From Firmicutes bacterium UBA7510 (GTDB lineage: Bacteria > Bacillota > Clostridia > Tissierellales > Sedimentibacteraceae): 64,000 nt of DNA. Below, in pieces: positions 18,131 through 26,668 of the stretch (within the stretch, counting starts at the first letter, position 1; each line of letters starts with the position of its first letter). Location: contig DLNM01000035.1 in assembly GCA_002479485.1 (NCBI GenBank), forward strand, positions 188,676-252,675, given 5' to 3'. A program made the translations under genes and the position numbers. The notes under the pieces are model-generated. The model was not told where the DNA came from, ran no database searches, and saw only the letters and a list, made by a program, of their open reading frames with translations.

Positions 18131-19084
18131 ATGAAGATTATGAAAAAAGTACTTTTACTAGCTATGACAGGCCTAATGGTGCTTCAGTTAGCTGCATGTT
18201 CTAATAAAAGTGGAAAAGAATTTGAAATTACAATGGATGAATTTAATACTGTATTGGAGCAGTATAAGGCTAAATATAAGGCACAAGTTGGAGAAGAGAC
18301 TTGGAATGATAAACTAAAGGACGATAAAGCGTTTATTGAAAATTTAGAAGAACTAGTTTTAGAGCAGGTTATTTTAGAAAAAGTCATAATGGATGAAGCT
18401 ATTACTGCAAAGGTAGAGGTAACTGATGAAGAGGTTAATAAAGAACTAGATACTGTTAAATCAAGTTATACTAAAACAGAAGATTATGAGGAATATTTAA
18501 GTAAAAATAATTTTACTGAAGAAACATTTAAGGAAGACATAAAAAAACAACTAATTTTAACAAAATTCTTAAAATCTAAAGCTGATGAAATAATGAAAAT
18601 TGAGCCTAATGAAAAAGAATTAAAGAAATTATATGATCAATATGCAAGTGCATTTAAAAAGGTTCAAGCTAGTCACATACTTGTAGATACTGAAGAAAAA
18701 GCTAAAGAAATAAAGGCAAAATTAGATAAAGGCGAGGATTTTGCTACTTTAGCAAAAGAGTTTTCCTCATGTCCTAGTAAAGAAAAAGGTGGAGATTTAG
18801 GATATTTTGCATCTAACGAAATGATTGCAGAGTTTTCAAATGCTGCATTTGCAATGTCTGTTGGCGAAATAAGTGATCCTGTAAAATCTAGCTTTGGATA
18901 CCACGTTATAAAGGTTACAGATATTAGAGATACTTATGAAAAAACTGACAAGGAAGATATAAAGTATCAATATAGAGCATTAAAATATGATGAAATGATA
19001 AATAATTTCATAAAAGATGCTAATGTAAAAATGCCTAAAGAATTAGAAAAAATAAGAGAACGAGGCAATAAAAAGAATATATAA
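18131..19084 (+). CDS. PrsA-like peptidyl-prolyl isomerase lipoprotein
   Basis: A 317-residue lipoprotein with signal peptide and lipobox LAAC (Cys23). Residues about 30-170 form a SurA/trigger-factor-like helical chaperone domain. Residues about 178-268 are a parvulin PPIase domain (ASHILVDTEEKAKEIK, GGDLGYF, SSFGYHVIKV). PrsA-type foldases help secreted proteins fold between membrane and cell wall. The family is clear but the exact orthologue is not, so I give no symbol. GAGAGGAT at 18114-18121 lies before the ATG. The long leader carries two hairpins, and a terminator shared with the convergent PAP2 gene follows. Confidence 0.9.
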   Translation: MKIMKKVLLLAMTGLMVLQLAACSNKSGKEFEITMDEFNTVLEQYKAKYKAQVGEETWNDKLKDDKAFIENLEELVLEQVILEKVIMDEAITAKVEVTDEEVNKELDTVKSSYTKTEDYEEYLSKNNFTEETFKEDIKKQLILTKFLKSKADEIMKIEPNEKELKKLYDQYASAFKKVQASHILVDTEEKAKEIKAKLDKGEDFATLAKEFSSCPSKEKGGDLGYFASNEMIAEFSNAAFAMSVGEISDPVKSSFGYHVIKVTDIRDTYEKTDKEDIKYQYRALKYDEMINNFIKDANVKMPKELEKIRERGNKKNI

Positions 19085-19086
19085 TA

Positions 19087-19118
19087 AAAAAGGATTAGAG
19101 ATTTCTCTAATCCTTTTT
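19087..19118. terminator. Bidirectional terminator between convergent genes
   Basis: A 14-bp stem (AAAAAGGATTAGAG at 19087-19100, complement at 19105-19118) with loop ATTT. The A- and T-rich ends let it work on both strands, for the foldase gene (+) and the PAP2 gene (-). Confidence 0.85.
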
Positions 19119-19952
19119 CAATTTAATTGCGATGACAGGTGTAATTCCAAATGCCCAAAAGCCAACTAAAAAGTATCTAATCATGCTAAATATCAGTGTT
19201 TGTGGAAAAATCAGCTTTAATCCACTTTTTATAATTAATAATCCAACTATTAATACAACATATGTTATAGATTTATTTCTTTTTGTCATATCTATAGATA
19301 AATTTACATACTTATCTTCAATAACATATCCTATAGAAAGACCGAGTAACAGCCCTGCTGATTTATAAAAATCATTATCTCCAAGCAAGATTGTTAATAT
19401 AACAAACACTAATGATGAGCCAATAAGTAATTTATAGTTTTTATTTTTTTGAATGTAGTCAAATACTTTGCCTATTATTATAGCCCATAAAACACCAAAT
19501 AAAGCTCCAAAAATTACATCAGTAGGCCAATGTACTCCCAGATAAAGTCTTGAAACTGCAACAAGTGTAATTAAAATAGCCGAAAATACGTATAGGTTTT
19601 TATTTTTAACTATAATTGATAATGATGTCCAAAAGGTTGAAGTTGCCTGTGTATGACCACTTGGAAATGAATAACCTGTTGCGGTTTCTACACGGTTTGA
19701 AACTATCCCTTCTATCCCTATAGGTCTATCAAATTTAACTATATTTTTAATAAGTGCATTTAAACAGGTTCCAGAAGCTATTGTAAAAATCAATTTATAG
19801 CCTTTGTTTTTATCTACACTTAAAAATATAAATGCAGCTAATAAAACTAAAATAGTTTCTTCTCCAAATAGTGTTAAAAATTCAAAAAAAACATCTAAAA
19901 AACTGTTGCTAAAAGACTGAATAAACTTAATTACTTCGACTTGAAAATTCAT
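19107..19952 (-). CDS. PAP2-family membrane phosphatase
   Basis: A 281-residue multi-pass membrane protein. The three phosphatase motifs are visible: a first motif with KFDRP near residue 70, SFPSGHTQATS near 94 and SRLYLGVHWPTDVIFG near 129. These supply the catalytic His and Arg residues. Family members dephosphorylate undecaprenyl pyrophosphate or phosphatidic acid. The long tail of extra helices (residues 150-281) suggests a membrane-domain subtype whose lipid substrate I cannot assign. It is transcribed divergently from the his operon; the space between holds the his leader. Confidence 0.88.
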   Translation of the reverse strand: MNFQVEVIKFIQSFSNSFLDVFFEFLTLFGEETILVLLAAFIFLSVDKNKGYKLIFTIASGTCLNALIKNIVKFDRPIGIEGIVSNRVETATGYSFPSGHTQATSTFWTSLSIIVKNKNLYVFSAILITLVAVSRLYLGVHWPTDVIFGALFGVLWAIIIGKVFDYIQKNKNYKLLIGSSLVFVILTILLGDNDFYKSAGLLLGLSIGYVIEDKYVNLSIDMTKRNKSITYVVLIVGLLIIKSGLKLIFPQTLIFSMIRYFLVGFWAFGITPVIAIKLKKD

Positions 19953-20082
19953 ACAAAATCTCCCTTAAATATCTGTCAGTTAATTTACAAATAAATATTT
20001 TTAATATTTATTTATAAATTATTATATATTATTTTAAAAAATTTACTAGTAAAAAACACAAAAAAGATGTACAAAAAAATAT

Positions 20083-20111
20083 TTGACATATAATAATAAT
20101 AATGTTATTAT
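20083..20111 (+). promoter_or_regulatory. Housekeeping promoter of the his leader and operon
   Basis: TTGACA (20083-20088), a 17-base spacer and TATTAT (20106-20111). Transcription would begin about 20 bases before the leader-peptide ATG. The asnA leader promoter has the same spacing and the same -10. Confidence 0.75.
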
Positions 20112-20137
20112 AAGTAAAAATATTTCGAGGTAGACTT

Positions 20138-20203
20138 ATGAGTATTTATTTAAAAATTTTAGTAAATAAATTACATCATCATAGATACAAGGTTTGTAGC
20201 TGA
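20138..20203 (+). CDS. hisL: Histidine leader peptide (21 codons, three consecutive His)
   Basis: A short ORF starts with ATG at 20138, with GAGG at 20127-20130, and stops at TGA 20201-20203. Codons 13-15 (20174-20182) are three CAT codons, followed by Arg-Tyr-Lys (AGATACAAG) and then Val-Cys-Ser. The control codons sit just before the RNA elements that rearrange, and the stop codon lies at the end of one stem arm. This is the hallmark of ribosome-mediated attenuation. The symbol is by analogy with enterobacterial hisL; the peptide itself need have no function. A parallel ORF with five Asn codons precedes asnA at 33589. Confidence 0.82.
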   Translation: MSIYLKILVNKLHHHRYKVCS

Positions 20204-20313
20204 GTTTAATTTAACTCATAGATACAAGCCTATTAGTCGTTTTACAAAAAGACTTGTATCTGTGGAGAATAGATTTAATTTTATGCCATCTGATACATGT
20301 CAGATGGCTTTTT
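20183..20313 (+). promoter_or_regulatory. His-operon transcription attenuator
   Basis: Elements, in order: A, AGATACAAG at 20183-20191 inside the leader ORF. A', GGTTTGTA at 20191-20198, pairs with B, TACAAGCC at 20223-20230, enclosing a TGAGTT/AACTCA hairpin. B also reads AGATACAAG (20220-20228). C, GACTTGTATC at 20251-20260, can pair with A, with B or with D (GATACATGTC, 20292-20301). D overlaps the terminator stem GCCATCTGA/TCAGATGGC (20285-20293 and 20300-20308), which precedes a T-run. Inferred logic: ribosome stalling at His codons masks A and lets A' pair with B. C is then left to pair with D and block the terminator. Confidence 0.8.
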
Positions 20314-20344
20314 ATATTTTTTGATTAAACTTTGAGGTGAGAAC

Positions 20345-20959
20345 ATGATTACTATTGCTATTCCTAAAGGTAGGTTAGGAAACGAGGCTGTAAAGCTGTT
20401 TAAAGAGGTAGGTATAGGAGATTCTATCAATTTAGAATCTAGAAAGTTGTTGTTTTATGACAATAATAATTCAATAAAATTTATGCTAGTTAAAAATGCA
20501 GATATTATTTCATGTGTTGAGGAAGGAATTGCGGATTTGGGAGTTGTAGGCGAGGATTTAATAATGGAAAACAATCCTGATTTATATGAATTAAAAAATC
20601 TAGGTATAGGTAATTGTAAGCTGGCAGTTGCGGGTTTAAAAGGAAATGAATTGTGGGCTACTGGTAGCTCGCTAAGAATTGCGACTAAGTTTGTTAATAT
20701 TTCAAGAAAGTATTTTAATAAGAAAGGACAAAGAATTGAAATTGTTAAACTTAATGGCTCTATAGAGCTAGCACCAATTTTAGGTTTATCTGACTTTATA
20801 GTTGATATTGTCGAAACTGGTAATACATTAAAAGAGAATGGTTTAGAAGTTATTGAAAATATGTATGACATATCAGGAAAGCTTGTATCAAATAAAGTGA
20901 GCTATAAATATAACAAAGAACAAATAGATAGTATTTTAAATCTGGTACAGAGGTGTTAA
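20345..20959 (+). CDS. hisG: ATP phosphoribosyltransferase catalytic subunit, short form
   Basis: A 204-residue protein: the first step of histidine synthesis, joining ATP and PRPP. Recognisable parts are the N-terminal IAIPKGRLG, DLGVVGEDLI, and the PRPP-binding loop DIVETGNTLKENGLEVI. It lacks the C-terminal ACT-like regulatory domain of long HisG. Short enzymes of this kind require HisZ as regulatory partner, and no hisZ is in this window. GAGGTGA precedes the ATG. It is the first gene of the operon, behind the His leader peptide and attenuator. Confidence 0.96.
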   Translation: MITIAIPKGRLGNEAVKLFKEVGIGDSINLESRKLLFYDNNNSIKFMLVKNADIISCVEEGIADLGVVGEDLIMENNPDLYELKNLGIGNCKLAVAGLKGNELWATGSSLRIATKFVNISRKYFNKKGQRIEIVKLNGSIELAPILGLSDFIVDIVETGNTLKENGLEVIENMYDISGKLVSNKVSYKYNKEQIDSILNLVQRC

Positions 20960-20960
20960 T

Positions 20961-22253
20961 ATGATAAAAATAATAGATACAAATTCCAAGAATATTTTTC
21001 TTAAACAATTTAAAAGCAGAAATGAAAATAATAATTTAAATGCTGAAAAGGCTGTTTTAAAAATTATAGAAGATGTTAGGAAAAATGGTGATGAAGCTAT
21101 TAAAAGATATACACATGAGTTTGATAAAGTTTTGCTTGATTGCTTTGAAGTCAGTAAGGATGAAATTGAAGAAGCGTTTATCCGTACTGATAAAACAATA
21201 ATAGCTTCTATGAAAAAAAGCTTAGCAAATATTAGCTCATATCATAAAAAGCAGCTAAGAGAAACTATTAGATATAAGGTAGAAGGTAAGGATATAATTT
21301 TAGGTCAAATTATAAGACCTATTGAAAGGGTTGGTATTTATGTACCGGGAGGTAAGGCATCGTATCCTTCTACAGTTTTTATGAATGCAATACCAGCTAA
21401 AATTGCTGGAGTTAAGGAGGTTATAATGATAACACCTCCAAAAAATGATGGAAGTATTGATGATAAAGTGCTAGTGGCAGCGAAGCTAGCTGGAGTTGAT
21501 AAAATATTTAAAATCGGGGGAGCTCAGGGTATTGCTGCATTAGCTTATGGTACTGAAACAATACCTAATGTCGATAAAATTACAGGACCGGGCAACATAT
21601 ATGTAGCAATTGCAAAAAAAATAGTGTCAGGAATTGTTGGGATAGATATGATTGCAGGTCCAAGTGAGGTATTAATTATAGCTGACGAATACGCTAATGA
21701 GAGATATATAGCTGCCGATTTAATATCACAAGCCGAACATGATGAATTAGCTGCAGCCGTTCTGCTGACAGATAGTATAAAACTAGCGAACAATGTGAAA
21801 AAGGAGCTGGAAATACAAGTTAATAACTTATCAAGAAGAGAGATTATAAAAAAATCACTTGAAAATAACGGGGCTTTAATTGTATTAGATAGCATAAGAG
21901 ATTGTGTTAAAACAGCTAATGATATTGCACCTGAACATTTAGAAATATTAACTACAAATCCTTTTGAACTTTATAAAGGTATAAAAAATGCTGGTGCAAT
22001 TTTTTTAGGAGAATATTCCCCGGAGCCAGTTGGAGATTATTTTGCCGGACCTAATCACACATTACCAACATCGCAGACTGCTAGATTTTCTTCACCTTTG
22101 GGAGTTGATGATTTTTTCAAAAAATCCTCGCTTATATACTATGGCAAGGAAGCATTTATGGAGTGTAGAGAAGATATAATTAGATTAGCAGAAATTGAAG
22201 GACTTACAGGGCATGCTAATGCAATTAGAATAAGAAGAGGAGACAAACAATGA
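20961..22253 (+). CDS. hisD: Histidinol dehydrogenase
   Basis: A 430-residue zinc enzyme that oxidises L-histidinol to histidine with two NAD+, the last two steps of the pathway. Signature stretches are VPGGKASYPSTVFMNAIPAK, GGAQGIAALAYGTE, VDKITGPGNIYVA, ISQAEHDELA (zinc and catalytic His) and PEHLEI. The length is typical. It begins one base after hisG and overlaps hisC by four bases, so translation is tightly coupled. Confidence 0.97.
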   Translation: MIKIIDTNSKNIFLKQFKSRNENNNLNAEKAVLKIIEDVRKNGDEAIKRYTHEFDKVLLDCFEVSKDEIEEAFIRTDKTIIASMKKSLANISSYHKKQLRETIRYKVEGKDIILGQIIRPIERVGIYVPGGKASYPSTVFMNAIPAKIAGVKEVIMITPPKNDGSIDDKVLVAAKLAGVDKIFKIGGAQGIAALAYGTETIPNVDKITGPGNIYVAIAKKIVSGIVGIDMIAGPSEVLIIADEYANERYIAADLISQAEHDELAAAVLLTDSIKLANNVKKELEIQVNNLSRREIIKKSLENNGALIVLDSIRDCVKTANDIAPEHLEILTTNPFELYKGIKNAGAIFLGEYSPEPVGDYFAGPNHTLPTSQTARFSSPLGVDDFFKKSSLIYYGKEAFMECREDIIRLAEIEGLTGHANAIRIRRGDKQ

Positions 22254-23296
22254 AAATAAGAATGAAGAACAGTGTTGAAGAATTAATACCATACTACGTT
22301 AACAATACTGTTTCAAGTATTATTTACAATAAGCCTTATAATATTAAGCTGGATGCAAATGAGGGAACAAACTATTTAATTGATGATTATTCAGATTTAA
22401 ATCTATACCCTGATAGTGATGCAGTACTTTTAAGAAAAGAAATGGCAAAATACTATAATTGTAAATCAAATAATATTATTGCAGGAAATGGTTCAAGTGA
22501 AGTGATAAATGTTATTATTAACGCTTATTGTGATAAAGGTGATAAGGTGCTGACATTTTCTCCAGCGTTTAGTATGTATGAGACATACTGTAAGCTTTGT
22601 AGCGCTGACTTAATATATGTGTCAACTGATGAAAATTTTATTCAAAATGTTGATGAGCTTATAAAAAAAGCTAAAGAAGTTATGCCAAGAATAATAATCC
22701 TATGTAATCCAAATAATCCTACCGGTTATGCAAACAAGATTGATGATATAGAGAAATTGCTTACTGAAATAACAGATAGCATAGTAATAGTTGATGAGGC
22801 ATATGGTGATTTTATGGATTATTCTTCAGTAGAGTTAATTAATCGATTTGACAATTTAATTGTTACAAGAACAGTATCTAAAGCGTTTGGATTAGCTGGT
22901 TTAAGAGTTGGATGTGGTATTGCAAATGAAAATTTAATAAAAATGCTTTGGAGGGTAAAGGCTCCATACAATCTAAATGCATTGTCACAGCAAGTTGCAA
23001 TAAATGCATTTAAAAATATAGATAGGGTAAAAGATTATATAAATAGTATAAAAGATATAAGAGATAAATTTATTCGAGAACTAGAGAAGCTTAATTTTAC
23101 TGTTTATAACTCTTCTGCAAATTTTATTTTTATAAATTCAACTATTAAAAACCTTGATAAAAAATTAGAGGATAGAGGCATTTTTATTAGAGCCTTTGGC
23201 GGTCAGTTATCAAATTATTATAGAATAACTGTGGTTGGCAAGGAACAATGTGAAATTTTACTTGAAGAATTAAAGGAGATATTAAAGGTGGTATAA
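22250..23296 (+). CDS. hisC: Histidinol-phosphate aminotransferase
   Basis: A 348-residue PLP-dependent class I/II aminotransferase that makes histidinol phosphate. The motifs are LDANEG, CNPNNPTGY, VDEAYGDF and TRTVSKAFGLAGLRVG, whose Lys binds PLP. The 5' end overlaps hisD by four bases (ATGA). GAGGAG lies upstream of the ATG at 22250; a second ATG at 22262 is possible but has no better site. It lies third in the operon. Product specificity follows from position among his genes. Confidence 0.95.
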   Translation: MKIRMKNSVEELIPYYVNNTVSSIIYNKPYNIKLDANEGTNYLIDDYSDLNLYPDSDAVLLRKEMAKYYNCKSNNIIAGNGSSEVINVIINAYCDKGDKVLTFSPAFSMYETYCKLCSADLIYVSTDENFIQNVDELIKKAKEVMPRIIILCNPNNPTGYANKIDDIEKLLTEITDSIVIVDEAYGDFMDYSSVELINRFDNLIVTRTVSKAFGLAGLRVGCGIANENLIKMLWRVKAPYNLNALSQQVAINAFKNIDRVKDYINSIKDIRDKFIRELEKLNFTVYNSSANFIFINSTIKNLDKKLEDRGIFIRAFGGQLSNYYRITVVGKEQCEILLEELKEILKVV

Positions 23297-23298
23297 AT

Positions 23299-23877
23299 AT
23301 GAGAACAGGTAGAATAAATAGGCAGACTAATGAAACTAATTTAGAAATCAGTCTTAATATAGATGGTACAGGTAAAAGTAGTATAGATACTGGTATTGGG
23401 TTTTTGGATCACATGTTAACACTATTTAGCTTCCATGGAGGATTTGATTTAAATATTAAATGTGAAGGCGATTTGAATGTTGACACACACCACACAGTTG
23501 AAGATATTGGTATAGCTTTAGGAAAAGTATTTAATCAAGCTATGGAAGATAAGAGAGGTATTAGAAGATATGGTTCATGTTACTTACCTATGGATGAGTC
23601 ATTAGCCAGATGCGTTGTTGACATTAGCGGTAGGGCATATCTTGTGTATAATTTGAATTTTAATAAGGAACGTATAGGAACAATGGATACAGAGGATTTT
23701 AAAGAATTTTTTAGAGCATTTTGTGTTAATTCTAACATTACCTTACACATAGAGCTATTGTATGGAGAAAATGACCACCATAAAATTGAGGCTATATTTA
23801 AAGGTTTAGGAAGAACACTAAGACAAGCATTAGAAATTGTATCAGATAAGGTAGAATCAACTAAAGGTTTAATATAA
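23299..23877 (+). CDS. hisB: Imidazoleglycerol-phosphate dehydratase
   Basis: A 192-residue monofunctional IGPD. Both metal-binding motif pairs are present: DTHHTVEDIGIALG and the LYGENDHHKIEA segment, along with IGFLDHMLTLFSFHGGFDL. It dehydrates imidazoleglycerol phosphate to imidazoleacetol phosphate. It has no fused histidinol-phosphatase domain, unlike enterobacterial HisB, and no separate phosphatase gene is seen in the operon. It starts 2 bases after the hisC stop. Confidence 0.97.
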   Translation: MRTGRINRQTNETNLEISLNIDGTGKSSIDTGIGFLDHMLTLFSFHGGFDLNIKCEGDLNVDTHHTVEDIGIALGKVFNQAMEDKRGIRRYGSCYLPMDESLARCVVDISGRAYLVYNLNFNKERIGTMDTEDFKEFFRAFCVNSNITLHIELLYGENDHHKIEAIFKGLGRTLRQALEIVSDKVESTKGLI

Positions 23878-23890
23878 AGGAGGTGTAAAA

Positions 23891-24496
23891 ATGAATGTAA
23901 TAATAGATTACGGTAGAGGAAATTTAAAGTCAGTTTTAAATTCTTTTGATAGAGTAGGAATTGAAGCAACAGTATCTAATGACATTAATAAAATAAAAGA
24001 TGCCAAATCACTAATAATACCTGGAGTTGGTGCATTTACAGCTGCTATGGAGGCTTTAAATTCAATGGGGTTAACTGAAGTAATAAAAAAGGAATGCAGA
24101 AAAGGAAAAAATATTATTGGCATATGTCTTGGAATGCAGCTTTTATATCAAAGGGGTTACGAATTTGGAGAGACACAGGGAATTGGCCTTATAGAGGGAG
24201 ATATAAAATTTATGGATATACCATTTAAGGTACCTCATATGGGATGGAATAATCTGAAATTTAATAAACCTAATGAACCAATATTAAAATATATAAATGA
24301 AGATGATTATGTATATTTTGTTCATTCATATTATGCTAGTTCAGACAAGTCAGAGCTTGTAGCTTATTCTGAATATGGTGTAAATGTTCCAGCAATAGTT
24401 AGAAAAGACAATGTTTATGGCATACAGTTTCATCCGGAAAAAAGTGGTGATGTGGGTGAAAAAATCTTAAAGGCATATAAAGAAATAATAATGTAA
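23891..24496 (+). CDS. hisH: Imidazole glycerol phosphate synthase, glutaminase subunit
   Basis: A 201-residue class I glutamine amidotransferase. The nucleophile Cys lies in GICLGMQLLYQRG and the His-Glu pair in GIQFHPEKSG; the N terminus IDYGRGNLKSV is typical of HisH. It feeds ammonia to HisF. AAAGGAGGTG lies before the ATG, one of the stronger binding sites in the operon. The stop codon is 11 bases before the hisA start. Confidence 0.97.
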   Translation: MNVIIDYGRGNLKSVLNSFDRVGIEATVSNDINKIKDAKSLIIPGVGAFTAAMEALNSMGLTEVIKKECRKGKNIIGICLGMQLLYQRGYEFGETQGIGLIEGDIKFMDIPFKVPHMGWNNLKFNKPNEPILKYINEDDYVYFVHSYYASSDKSELVAYSEYGVNVPAIVRKDNVYGIQFHPEKSGDVGEKILKAYKEIIM

Positions 24497-24507
24497 TGGA
24501 GGCTAGA

Positions 24508-25227
24508 ATGATTATATTTCCTGCAATTGATATAATGGATAACAAATGTGTTAGATTAACACAAGGGCGTTTTGATAATGTAAAGATATATAGCGATGAT
24601 TTAACTGGTATAGCAAAATCATGGGAAGATACTGGAGCTGAGTATTTGCATTTAGTTGATTTAGATGGTGCAAGAGGGAATTCTAATATAAATACTAAAT
24701 CGATAGAAAAAATTATTAAAGCTTTAAATATACCAGTACAAATAGGTGGTGGAATTAGAACATACGAACGAGCAAAAGAGCTTATAGAGATTGGTGTTAG
24801 TAGGGTTATTTTAGGAACAATTGCTATTGAAAATATGGAACTTACTGAAAAAATAGCAATGGATTTTGGCAAAAATCTTGCAATTTCAGTTGATGCAATA
24901 AATGGAAAAGCTAAAATAAGAGGTTGGGAGAAGGAAACAAATATTGATGTCTTTGAAATATGCAGTTATATGGAAATTATTGGAATTAAAACTCTTATTT
25001 ATACGGATATTTTAAAAGATGGAATGTTACAGGGTGCAAATATTGAAATGTATGAGAAACTTCAAAATAATACTAAGCTAAATATTATAGCATCAGGTGG
25101 TGTGAGCAGTATAGAGGATATTAAGGCATTAAATGAGCTTAATGTGCATGGTGCAATTATAGGTAAGGCATTTTATGACAATAAGCTAAGCTTTATGGAG
25201 GTGATAAAATGCTTGCAAAACGGATAA
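24508..25227 (+). CDS. hisA: ProFAR isomerase
   Basis: A 239-residue TIM barrel that isomerises the N'-formimino intermediate of histidine synthesis. Visible are FPAIDIMDNKCVRLTQG, the catalytic DLDGARG, GGGIRTYE and the second half ASGGVSSIEDI. I start at the ATG at 24508 because TGGAGG at 24497-24502 lies inside the alternative that starts at 24496. The 3' end overlaps hisF by 19 bases. HisA and HisF are related half-barrel duplications and lie next to each other here. Confidence 0.96.
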   Translation: MIIFPAIDIMDNKCVRLTQGRFDNVKIYSDDLTGIAKSWEDTGAEYLHLVDLDGARGNSNINTKSIEKIIKALNIPVQIGGGIRTYERAKELIEIGVSRVILGTIAIENMELTEKIAMDFGKNLAISVDAINGKAKIRGWEKETNIDVFEICSYMEIIGIKTLIYTDILKDGMLQGANIEMYEKLQNNTKLNIIASGGVSSIEDIKALNELNVHGAIIGKAFYDNKLSFMEVIKCLQNG

Positions 25228-25967
25228 TACCTTGTCTTGATGTAAGAAATGGAAGAGTTGTTAAAGGACAGAAATTTCAAAATGTTGTGGATATAGACAT
25301 ACCAGAAAGATTAGGCAAATTCTATAGTGACGAGGGTGCAGATGAGCTAGTTTTTTATGATATAACAGCTTCTAATGAAAAAAGGAAAATATCACTTGAA
25401 TTTGTTGAAAAAGTCGCTGGAAAAATTAACATACCATTTTGTGTTGGTGGTGGTGTTAAAACTGTGGATGATTTTATGTATATATTAAGAAAGGGTGCAG
25501 ATAAGGTTTCTGTAAATTCATCAGCAATATATAATCCAAAGCTTATAAAAGAAGCTTCTGAAAGCTTTGGTGCACAATGTGTCGTTCTTTCTATAGATGC
25601 TAAAAAATCATCAGACGGGTCATGGAATGTATATGCTAGTGGTGGAAAAGAAAATACAGGATTAGATGCCGTGAAATGGGCAATTGAAGGGGTTATGCTT
25701 GGGGCTGGCGAAATAGTTGTAAATAGTATTGATGAAGATGGAATGAAAAGTGGATACGATTTAAATCTTCTTAAAATTATTGCTAACTCAGTTAATGTAC
25801 CAGTTATAGCATCTGGTGGAGCTGGATGTATGGAGCATTTTTTAGATGCCGTAAAGTTTGCAAATGTTGATGGAATATTAGCAGCCTCAGTATTTCATTT
25901 TAGTGAAATTAGAATTAAGGACTTAAAAAATTATTTAAAAAACAACAGCATAGAAGTGAGGATATAA
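25209..25967 (+). CDS. hisF: Imidazole glycerol phosphate synthase, cyclase subunit
   Basis: A 252-residue TIM barrel. The catalytic Asp residues lie in RIIPCLDVRNGRVVKG and in SIDEDGMKSGYD; GGGVKTVDDF and ASGGAGCMEHF are the phosphate-binding turns. With HisH it produces imidazoleglycerol phosphate and AICAR, the latter feeding purine synthesis. GGAGGTGA inside the end of hisA supports the ATG at 25209. Confidence 0.97.
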   Translation: MLAKRIIPCLDVRNGRVVKGQKFQNVVDIDIPERLGKFYSDEGADELVFYDITASNEKRKISLEFVEKVAGKINIPFCVGGGVKTVDDFMYILRKGADKVSVNSSAIYNPKLIKEASESFGAQCVVLSIDAKKSSDGSWNVYASGGKENTGLDAVKWAIEGVMLGAGEIVVNSIDEDGMKSGYDLNLLKIIANSVNVPVIASGGAGCMEHFLDAVKFANVDGILAASVFHFSEIRIKDLKNYLKNNSIEVRI

Positions 25968-25971
25968 ACTA

Positions 25972-26610
25972 ATGAATAATATAGAATTTAATATAGATGA
26001 TTTAAAATTCAATGAAAATGGATTAATACCATGCATTTGTCAAGATTATTTCACAAATGAGGTTTTAATGCTTGCATATATGAACAAGGTGTCTATTGAA
26101 TTAACATTAAAAACTAAACATGTACACTATTTTTCAAGAAGCAGACAAAAGCTGTGGAAAAAGGGGGAAACTTCTGGAAATATTCAAGAGTTAAAGGGGT
26201 TTTATTTTGATTGTGATAATGATACTATTTTAATTAAGGTAAAGCAAACAGGAGTTGCTTGCCATACAGGAAGCTTTTCATGTTTTTTTAATACAATTTT
26301 TGAAGATTTTAAAGCTAGTGAAGCTAATAAGGATAGTATTATAGAAAAGCTATATGCTAAAATTGTTGATAGAAAAGAAAATCCTAAGGAAGACTCATAT
26401 ACAAATTATTTATTTAATAAGGGTATAGATAAAATATTAAAAAAGGTTGGTGAAGAAAGCGCAGAGGTTATAATAGCTTCCAAAAACAATAGTAAGGATG
26501 AACTAATATATGAATCCAGTGATTTAGTTTACCACATGTTAGTATTGCTAATTAATCAAGGACTATCTTTAGACGATATAAAAAAAGAACTAGAAAAAAG
26601 ATTTAAATAA
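25972..26610 (+). CDS. hisIE: Bifunctional phosphoribosyl-AMP cyclohydrolase / phosphoribosyl-ATP pyrophosphatase
   Basis: A 212-residue fusion. The N-terminal HisI part (about 1-115) has MLAYMNKVS, HYFSRSRQKLWKKGETSGN and the zinc-binding DCDNDTILIKVKQTGVACHTG. The C-terminal HisE part (about 120-210) has KKVGEESAEVIIASKN and the helical DLVYHMLVLL segment. It catalyses steps two and three of the pathway. It is the last his gene, 4 bases after hisF; I see no clear terminator before the sigma-factor gene, so some readthrough is possible. Confidence 0.96.
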   Translation: MNNIEFNIDDLKFNENGLIPCICQDYFTNEVLMLAYMNKVSIELTLKTKHVHYFSRSRQKLWKKGETSGNIQELKGFYFDCDNDTILIKVKQTGVACHTGSFSCFFNTIFEDFKASEANKDSIIEKLYAKIVDRKENPKEDSYTNYLFNKGIDKILKKVGEESAEVIIASKNNSKDELIYESSDLVYHMLVLLINQGLSLDDIKKELEKRFK

Positions 26611-26668
26611 ATTTTATCGCACATTTTTGTATTCTCGTACGTTATACAATATGAAAGGAGGTTTTTTA

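Noticed and set aside
20183..20313. T-box or metabolite riboswitch before hisG
   Set aside because: No AGGGTGG-type T-box sequence, no stem I with AGTA/specifier loop, and the structure is explained by leader-peptide attenuation with matching codons.
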